Source of the DNA: an uncultured Agromyces sp.
GTDB lineage: Bacteria > Actinomycetota > Actinomycetes > Actinomycetales > Microbacteriaceae
Direction of reading: 5' to 3'
Length of the DNA stretch: 64,000 nt
NCBI GenBank assembly: GCA_913053875.1
Contig: CAJXGN010000006.1
Location: forward strand, 62,001-126,000
Made by a program: the position numbers and the translations under genes. Positions 59,246 to 64,000 of this stretch are shown one piece after another; within the stretch, counting starts at the first letter, position 1; each line of letters opens with the position of its first letter. The notes under the pieces were generated by a model. It saw only the letters and a program-made list of their open reading frames with translations. It was not told the DNA's origin and searched no databases.

Positions 59246-60346
59246 GTGGCAGATCACTACGAAGTCCTGGGCGTCTCGCGCGACGCGAGCGCCGAGGAGA
59301 TCAAGAAGGCCTACCGGCGACTCGCCCGTGAGCTGCACCCGGACGTGAACCCGGGCGCCGACGCGTCCGAGCGCTTCAAGGAGGTCACGCACGCCTACGA
59401 CGTGCTGAGCGACCCCAGGCAGCGCCAGCAGTACGACATGGGCGGGCAGCAGGGCTTCGGCGGCCAGCAGGGCTTCGGCGGGTTCGGCGACATCTTCGAG
59501 ACGTTCTTCGGCGGCGGACAGCAGTCGCGCGGGCCGCGGTCGCGCCGCGAGCGCGGGCAGGACGCCCTGCTGCGCGTGGAGGTCGACCTCGACGAGGTCG
59601 TGTTCGGCACCCACCGCGACATCGAGGTCGACACGGCCGTCACGTGCGAGACCTGCCGCGGCAGCTGCTGCCAGCCGGGCACCGCGCCGGTCACCTGCGA
59701 CATCTGCCACGGCACCGGCAGCGTGCAGCGCTCGGTGCGCTCGCTCCTCGGCAACGTGATGACGTCGAGCCCCTGCGGCACCTGCCGCGGCTACGGCACC
59801 GTCATCGCCACGCCGTGCACCACCTGCCAGGGGCAGGGCCGCGTGCGCGCACGGCGCACGGTCGCGGTCGACATCCCCGCCGGCGTGGAGACCGGACTGC
59901 GCCTGCAGATGCCGGGCAGCGGCGAGGCCGGCCCGGCCGGTGGCCCGAACGGCGACCTCTTCCTCGAGGTCAAGGTGCGCAACCACGACGTGTTCAGCCG
60001 CAACGGCGACGACCTGCTGTGCACCCTCGAGGTGCAGATGACCGATGCGATCCTCGGCACCGAGGCGACCATCAAGGCGCTCGACGGCGACGTCGAGGTC
60101 GAGCTGAAGCCCGGCCTGCAGAGCGGCGAGGTCGTCACGGTGAAGGACCGCGGGATCACGCGCCTGCGCGGATCGGGCCGCGGCGACCTGCGCATCGGCA
60201 TCCAGGTCGTCACGCCCACGAAGCTGGGGCACAAGGAGCGGCAGCTCGTCGAGCAGTTCGCCTCGGCCCGCAAGCAGCCCGCACCCTCCCTCACGCACTT
60301 CCAGCAGGGGCTCTTCGCCAAGCTCCGGGACCGCTTCCTCGGCTGA
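59246..60346 (+). CDS. dnaJ: Co-chaperone DnaJ (DnaJ2-type)
   Basis: J-domain protein that stimulates DnaK ATPase and binds unfolded clients. The 366-aa protein has a J domain with the HPD motif in ELHPDVNPG (residues 1-70), a Gly/Phe-rich linker ([15 protein letters not shown]), a zinc domain with four cysteine motifs, and two C-terminal beta domains. The first zinc motif reads CETCRGSCC instead of CxxCxGxG, so the last Gly is a Cys; the other three are [16 protein letters not shown] and [11 protein letters not shown] 59246 follows GAAAGGA. It sits just after hrcA, as in other actinobacteria. Confidence 0.95.
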   Translation: MADHYEVLGVSRDASAEEIKKAYRRLARELHPDVNPGADASERFKEVTHAYDVLSDPRQRQQYDMGGQQGFGGQQGFGGFGDIFETFFGGGQQSRGPRSRRERGQDALLRVEVDLDEVVFGTHRDIEVDTAVTCETCRGSCCQPGTAPVTCDICHGTGSVQRSVRSLLGNVMTSSPCGTCRGYGTVIATPCTTCQGQGRVRARRTVAVDIPAGVETGLRLQMPGSGEAGPAGGPNGDLFLEVKVRNHDVFSRNGDDLLCTLEVQMTDAILGTEATIKALDGDVEVELKPGLQSGEVVTVKDRGITRLRGSGRGDLRIGIQVVTPTKLGHKERQLVEQFASARKQPAPSLTHFQQGLFAKLRDRFLG

Positions 60347-60347
60347 C

Positions 60348-61082
60348 ATGGCCAGCCTGTTCCTGCGCGAGGACCTCGGGGCGGATGCCGCGCCGGGGGC
60401 GGAACTGGCCCTCACCGGCGACGAGGCACGCCACGCCGTCACGGTCAACCGGGTGCGGGTGGGCGAGGTCATCTCGATCGGCGACGGTCGCGGAACGGTC
60501 GCGACCGGCGAGGTGCTGCGCACCGCCCCGCGCGAGCTGGCGATCGAGGTGGCCCGGGTCGAGCGGGCCCCGCGCCCCGAGCGCGGCCTCGTGCTCGTGC
60601 AGGCGCTCGCGAAGGGCGACCGGGACGAACGCGCCGTGCAGGCCGCGACCGAGCTCGGCGTCGACGCGGTCGAACCGTGGTCGGCCGCCCGCTCGGTCTC
60701 GCGCTGGGACGCGCAGAAGGCGAGGAAGGGCCGCGAACGCTGGGAGAGCATCGCCCGCGAGGCGTCGAAGCAGTCGATCCGGGCCTGGCTGCCCGAGGTG
60801 CGCGAGTTGGTCTCGACGGCGGATGTCGCTTCCCACGCGGGCACGCGGCGCACGCTCGTGCTCGAGCCGACGGCCGACGACCGGCTCGTCGACGCCGACC
60901 TGGGCGACGCGGGTGACGTGGCGATCGTCGTCGGCCCCGAGGGAGGCATCGCGCCCGAGGAGCTCGACCGGCTCGAGGCATCCGGCGCCCTGCTCGTGCG
61001 CATGGGCGGCAACGTGCTGCGAACCTCCACGGCCGGCCCGGCGGCCGTCGCGCTGCTGAGCGCGCGGCTCGGTCGCTGGTGA
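60348..61082 (+). CDS. rsmE: 16S rRNA (uracil(1498)-N(3))-methyltransferase
   Basis: SPOUT-type methyltransferase that N3-methylates U1498 in the 16S rRNA decoding region. The 244-aa protein has a PUA-like N terminus (FLREDLGADAAPGAELALTGDEARHAVTVNRVRVGE) and a knotted SPOUT domain with LVQALAKGDRDERAVQAATELGVDAVEPWSAARSV, the glycine-rich VVGPEGGIAPEELDRL and the SAM-binding end NVLRTSTAGPAAVALL. It begins 1 nt after dnaJ. Confidence 0.94.
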   Translation: MASLFLREDLGADAAPGAELALTGDEARHAVTVNRVRVGEVISIGDGRGTVATGEVLRTAPRELAIEVARVERAPRPERGLVLVQALAKGDRDERAVQAATELGVDAVEPWSAARSVSRWDAQKARKGRERWESIAREASKQSIRAWLPEVRELVSTADVASHAGTRRTLVLEPTADDRLVDADLGDAGDVAIVVGPEGGIAPEELDRLEASGALLVRMGGNVLRTSTAGPAAVALLSARLGRW

Positions 61083-61106
61083 GCGGCCGCGCGTAGGATG
61101 GGGCGC

Positions 61107-61463
61107 ATGCCGAACGACGCCGAACCGACCGTCTTCTCACGCATCGCCGCACGCGAGATCCCGGCCGACGTGGTCGCCGAGACCGACCGCATCATCGCCT
61201 TCCGCGACATCGCGCCCAAGGCGCCCGTGCACGTCGTGGTGACCCCGAAGACGCAGGACTACCGCGACGTGGTCGAGCTCGCGGCATCCGACCCCGCCCT
61301 GCTCGCCGAGCTCGTCGAGGTCGCCCGCGGCGTCGCCGCCGAACTCGCCGACGGCGACTTCCGCCTCGTGTTCAACAACGGCGCGAACGCGGGCCAGACC
61401 GTCTTCCACGTGCACGCGCACGTGCTCGCCGGCGGCCTCGAGGAGGGCAGCCTTGCCGGCTGA
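61107..61463 (+). CDS. HIT-family nucleotide-binding protein
   Basis: A 118-aa histidine-triad protein with FSRIAAREIPADVVAETDRIIAFRDIAPKAPVHVVVTPK and the HIT motif HVHAHVL near the C terminus. Relatives hydrolyse nucleoside phosphoramidates or bind nucleotides; the physiological substrate is unknown. ATG 61107 is preferred because TAGGAT (61094-61099) ends 7 nt before it, giving a leaderless start; ATG 61098 overlaps that hexamer. The stop overlaps the start of phoH by 11 nt. Confidence 0.9.
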   Translation: MPNDAEPTVFSRIAAREIPADVVAETDRIIAFRDIAPKAPVHVVVTPKTQDYRDVVELAASDPALLAELVEVARGVAAELADGDFRLVFNNGANAGQTVFHVHAHVLAGGLEEGSLAG

Positions 61464-62562
61464 CGACGAGGAACGCACGTCGTCGCTCGACGCGTCGGGC
61501 CCCGCGGAGGCGCGGCTGGCGGTCGACGGCGTCGCCATGGTGCGCCTGCTCGGCCCGCAGGACCGGCTGCTGACGAGCATCGAGCACGAGTACCCCGACG
61601 TCGAGGTCCACGTGCGCGGCAACGAGATCGCGCTGCGCGGCCCGGCCGACGGCGTCGAGGCCGTGCGGCGACTCGTGCTCGAACTGCTGGAGCTCGTGCG
61701 GAACGGGCAGGAGCTCACGCCCACCGAGGTGCGCACGTCGGCGCGCATGCTCGACGCCGACCCCGCGTCGAGCCCGGCCGAGCTGCTCGGCCAGGTGATC
61801 GTCTCGAGCCGCGGCAAGACCATCCGCCCGAAGACCGCCGGCCAGCGCGCCTACGTCGACGCGATCGACGACCACACGATCGTGTTCGGCATCGGCCCCG
61901 CCGGCACCGGCAAGACCTACCTCGCCATGGCCAAGGCCGTGCAGGCGCTGCAGCGCAAGGAGGTCAATCGCATCATCCTGACCCGACCGGCCGTGGAGGC
62001 GGGGGAGCGGCTCGGGTTCCTGCCCGGCACGCTCACCGACAAGATCGACCCGTACCTGCGACCGCTGTACGACGCGCTGAACGAGATGATGGACCCCGAG
62101 CTCGTGCCGAAGCTCCTCGCATCCGGCACGGTGGAGGTCGCGCCGCTCGCGTACATGCGCGGCCGCACCCTGAACGACTCGTTCGTCGTGCTCGACGAGG
62201 CGCAGAACACCACGCCCGAGCAGATGAAGATGTTCCTCACCCGCCTCGGCTTCGGCTCGCGCATGGTCGTCACCGGCGACGTGACCCAGATCGACCTGCC
62301 GGGCGGCGCGAGCGGCCTGCGGCTCGTCACGCGCATCCTCGGCGACATCGACGACATCCACTTCGCGAACCTCACGAGCGACGACGTGGTGCGCCACACG
62401 CTCGTCGGCCGCATCGTCGACGCCTACACCGAGTACGACCAGACGAAGCAGGCGCAGCGCTTCGAGCGCGAGCAGGCCCGCGAGTTCGCCAACCGCGCCG
62501 ACCGGCGCCGCGGCCAGTCCGGGCCGCGCGACCACCTGCCCCCGCGGAGGAGCACCTCGTGA
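61453..62562 (+). CDS. PhoH-like ATPase
   Basis: P-loop NTPase of the PhoH family, 369 aa, probably RNA-related given its constant association with ybeY. KH-like N-terminal region ([41 protein letters not shown]), then [15 protein letters not shown], Walker [14 protein letters not shown], Walker [22 protein letters not shown] and GDVTQIDLP. The start is TTG 61453, overlapping the HIT gene end; the next good alternative lies well inside the conserved region. It overlaps ybeY by 4 nt. Confidence 0.92.
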   Translation: MPADDEERTSSLDASGPAEARLAVDGVAMVRLLGPQDRLLTSIEHEYPDVEVHVRGNEIALRGPADGVEAVRRLVLELLELVRNGQELTPTEVRTSARMLDADPASSPAELLGQVIVSSRGKTIRPKTAGQRAYVDAIDDHTIVFGIGPAGTGKTYLAMAKAVQALQRKEVNRIILTRPAVEAGERLGFLPGTLTDKIDPYLRPLYDALNEMMDPELVPKLLASGTVEVAPLAYMRGRTLNDSFVVLDEAQNTTPEQMKMFLTRLGFGSRMVVTGDVTQIDLPGGASGLRLVTRILGDIDDIHFANLTSDDVVRHTLVGRIVDAYTEYDQTKQAQRFEREQAREFANRADRRRGQSGPRDHLPPRRSTS

Positions 62563-63020
62563 GCATCGAGATCAACAACGAGTCGGGCATCGAGGTCGAC
62601 GAGGAGGCGCTGCAGCGGCTCGCGGTGTACGCGCTCGACGCGCTGCACGTGCACGCCGATGCCGAGCTCGCGATCGTGCTCGTCGACGAGGGCGCCATGG
62701 AGCAGCTGCACGTGCAGTGGATGGACGAGCCCGGCCCGACCGACGTGCTCAGCTTCCCGATGGACGAGCTGCGACCGGGCACCGAGGACGCCATGGCGCC
62801 GCCCGGCCTGCTCGGCGACATCGTGCTGTGCCCCCAGGTCGCCGCCGCACAGGCGCAGGGCGCCGGCCACGGGCTGCTCGACGAGCTGCAGCTGCTCACG
62901 GCCCACGGACTGCTGCACCTGCTCGGATTCGACCACGCCGAGCCCGCGGAGGAGAAGGAGATGTTCGGCATCCAGCGCGACATCCTCGTCGGCTTTGCGA
63001 TGCAGGAACGGCGACGCTGA
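62559..63020 (+). CDS. ybeY: Endoribonuclease YbeY
   Basis: Zinc endoribonuclease acting in 16S rRNA 3'-end maturation and ribosome quality control. The 153-aa protein has [61 protein letters not shown], and the metal motif [11 protein letters not shown] (HxxxHxxxxxH). GTG 62559 overlaps the phoH stop. Its order phoH-ybeY-CNNM-type protein is conserved in actinobacteria, usually followed by era. Confidence 0.95.
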   Translation: MSIEINNESGIEVDEEALQRLAVYALDALHVHADAELAIVLVDEGAMEQLHVQWMDEPGPTDVLSFPMDELRPGTEDAMAPPGLLGDIVLCPQVAAAQAQGAGHGLLDELQLLTAHGLLHLLGFDHAEPAEEKEMFGIQRDILVGFAMQERRR

Positions 63021-63022
63021 GC

Positions 63023-64000
63023 ATGGAACCCTGGCTTCTCGGCGGCGCCGCATTCGTGCTCGTCGCCTTCGGCGGCCTGCTGGCCGCGGTCGACTCCGCG
63101 ATCACCTCGACCTCGCGCGCCGACCTCGCCGACCTCGCCGAGCACGCCCGCGCCAAGCGCGCGCTGCTCGCCATCGCGCACGACACCGGCCCGCACCTGA
63201 ACGCGCTGAACTTCCTGCGCATCACGGCCGAGATGGCGGCGGCCGTGCTCGTGACGCTCGCGTTCGCGAGCGTGCTCGACAACATCTGGCTCGTGCTGCT
63301 CTTCGCCGCGCTGCTCATGTCGGCCGTGTCGTTCGTGCTGGTCGGGGTGAGCCCGCGCAGCGTCGGGCGTGCGCACGCCGACGCCGTGCTGCGGCTCGCC
63401 GCGCCGGTCGTGCGCGGCGCTCGCGTGCTGCTCGGCCCGCTGGCCGACGGGCTCGTGTGGCTCGGCAACGTCGTGACCCCGGGCCGCACGCGCCTCGGCG
63501 GCGTCGACTCCGAGGAGCAGCTGCTCAGCATGGTCGACGAGGCCGCCGAGCACGCCGTGCTCGAGGAGGACGACCGCGAGCTCATCCACTCGATCTTCGA
63601 GTTCAACGAGACCGTGGTGCGCGCCATCATGATCCCGCGCACCGACATGATCACGATCGAGGCCGACGCGCACCTCACCCAGGCGATGGCGCTGTTCCAC
63701 AAGACCGGCGTCTCGCGCATCCCCGTGATCCGCGACGACGTCGACGACGTGGTCGGCGTGCTCTACCTGCGGGACCTCTCGCGCCTCGGCTTCGAGCGGC
63801 CGCTCGACGCCGACGAGCTCGAGATCGCCGAGATCGCGCGCCCGGCCGCGTTCGTGCCCGAGTCGATGAAGGCGGATGCCCTGCTGCGCCAGATGCAGGT
63901 CGAGTCGAACCACCTGGCGATGATCGTCGACGAGTACGGCGGCATCGCGGGCCTCGTGACCATGGAGGACCTCATCGAGGAGCTCGTGGGCGACATCTCC
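63023..64000 (+). CDS. CNNM/CorC (HlyC)-type membrane protein with CBS domains, 3'-truncated
   Basis: The window ends inside this gene; 326 codons are visible and no stop has been reached. The N-terminal half holds about three hydrophobic helices of a DUF21/CNNM domain (FVLVAFGGLLAAVDSAITSTSRADL). It is followed by a linker with EEQLLSMVDEAAEHAVLEEDDRELIHSIFEFNETVVRAIMIPRTDM and two CBS modules (VSRIPVIRDDVDDVVGVLYLRDL and AMIVDEYGGIAGLVTMEDLIEELVGDI). Relatives act in magnesium or cobalt transport or efflux. A C-terminal transporter-associated (CorC_HlyC) domain is expected beyond the end. Start ATG 63023 lies 2 nt after the ybeY stop. Confidence 0.92.
   Translation, partial: MEPWLLGGAAFVLVAFGGLLAAVDSAITSTSRADLADLAEHARAKRALLAIAHDTGPHLNALNFLRITAEMAAAVLVTLAFASVLDNIWLVLLFAALLMSAVSFVLVGVSPRSVGRAHADAVLRLAAPVVRGARVLLGPLADGLVWLGNVVTPGRTRLGGVDSEEQLLSMVDEAAEHAVLEEDDRELIHSIFEFNETVVRAIMIPRTDMITIEADAHLTQAMALFHKTGVSRIPVIRDDVDDVVGVLYLRDLSRLGFERPLDADELEIAEIARPAAFVPESMKADALLRQMQVESNHLAMIVDEYGGIAGLVTMEDLIEELVGDIS

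Overview
The window is a continuous stretch of high-G+C chromosome, roughly 70% or more by eye. The genes are dense and often overlap by 4 nt (ATGA/GTGA). GTG and TTG starts are common, and -10 hexamers of the TAnnnT type recur. Gene content and order are those of an actinobacterium. The LysM, DUF3040, DUF4870, cydABDC and hrcA-dnaJ-rsmE-HIT-phoH-ybeY neighbourhoods fit the family Microbacteriaceae (an Agromyces-like organism is my guess, not proven). I saw no tRNA, rRNA, insertion sequence, phage gene or CRISPR array, and no gene-free gap longer than 300 bp. The window is ordinary core chromosome, and I found no dedicated defence or mobile system in it.

Layout. (1) 1-5.8 kb: the left flank of the division/cell-wall cluster, with partial class II DAHP synthase (aroG), a PASTA Ser/Thr kinase, a LysM protein, an Rv2175c-like DNA-binding protein, a polyprenyl diphosphate synthase and a DUF3040 membrane protein. 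This matches the aroG-pknL-Rv2175c-idsA2 arrangement of Mycobacterium tuberculosis. (2) 5.8-22.6 kb: the dcw cluster mraZ-rsmH-ftsL-ftsI-murF-mraY-murD-ftsW-murG-murC-ftsQ-ftsZ, followed by yggS-sepF-yggT-divIVA. murE and the yfiH/pgeF gene, often found here, are both missing from their usual places. (3) 22.6-31.2 kb: lspA, rluD-type pseudouridine synthase, dnaE, flavin reductase, hisD, nrdR, pyrD. (4) 31.2-38.6 kb: App1-type phosphatase, TetR regulator, a four-gene osmoprotectant ABC transporter, then a leftward blaI-M56 peptidase-dedA operon. (5) 38.6-44.4 kb: cydABDC, the cytochrome bd oxidase and its assembly exporter, divergent from blaI across a perfect 17-bp palindrome. (6) 44.4-57 kb: pabB, leuS, comEA, comEC, holA, rpsT, lepA, a DUF1990 protein, hemW. 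(7) 57-64 kb: two DUF4870 membrane proteins, then hrcA-dnaJ (with a CIRCE operator)-rsmE-HIT-phoH-ybeY and a truncated CNNM/CorC-type protein.

Functionally the window joins peptidoglycan precursor synthesis (MurF, MraY, MurD, MurG, MurC), septal synthesis (FtsW/FtsI with FtsL/FtsQ), Z-ring assembly and anchoring (FtsZ, SepF), and polar growth (DivIVA), next to a PASTA kinase that probably senses cell-wall fragments.

The signals most worth following are: arrays of GTGGAG boxes at exact 10-bp spacing around the mraZ promoter; the palindrome between blaI and cydA; the missing murE and pgeF; and the octamer CGGATGCC/GGCATCCG, scattered on both strands in coding and non-coding DNA far more often than base composition predicts.
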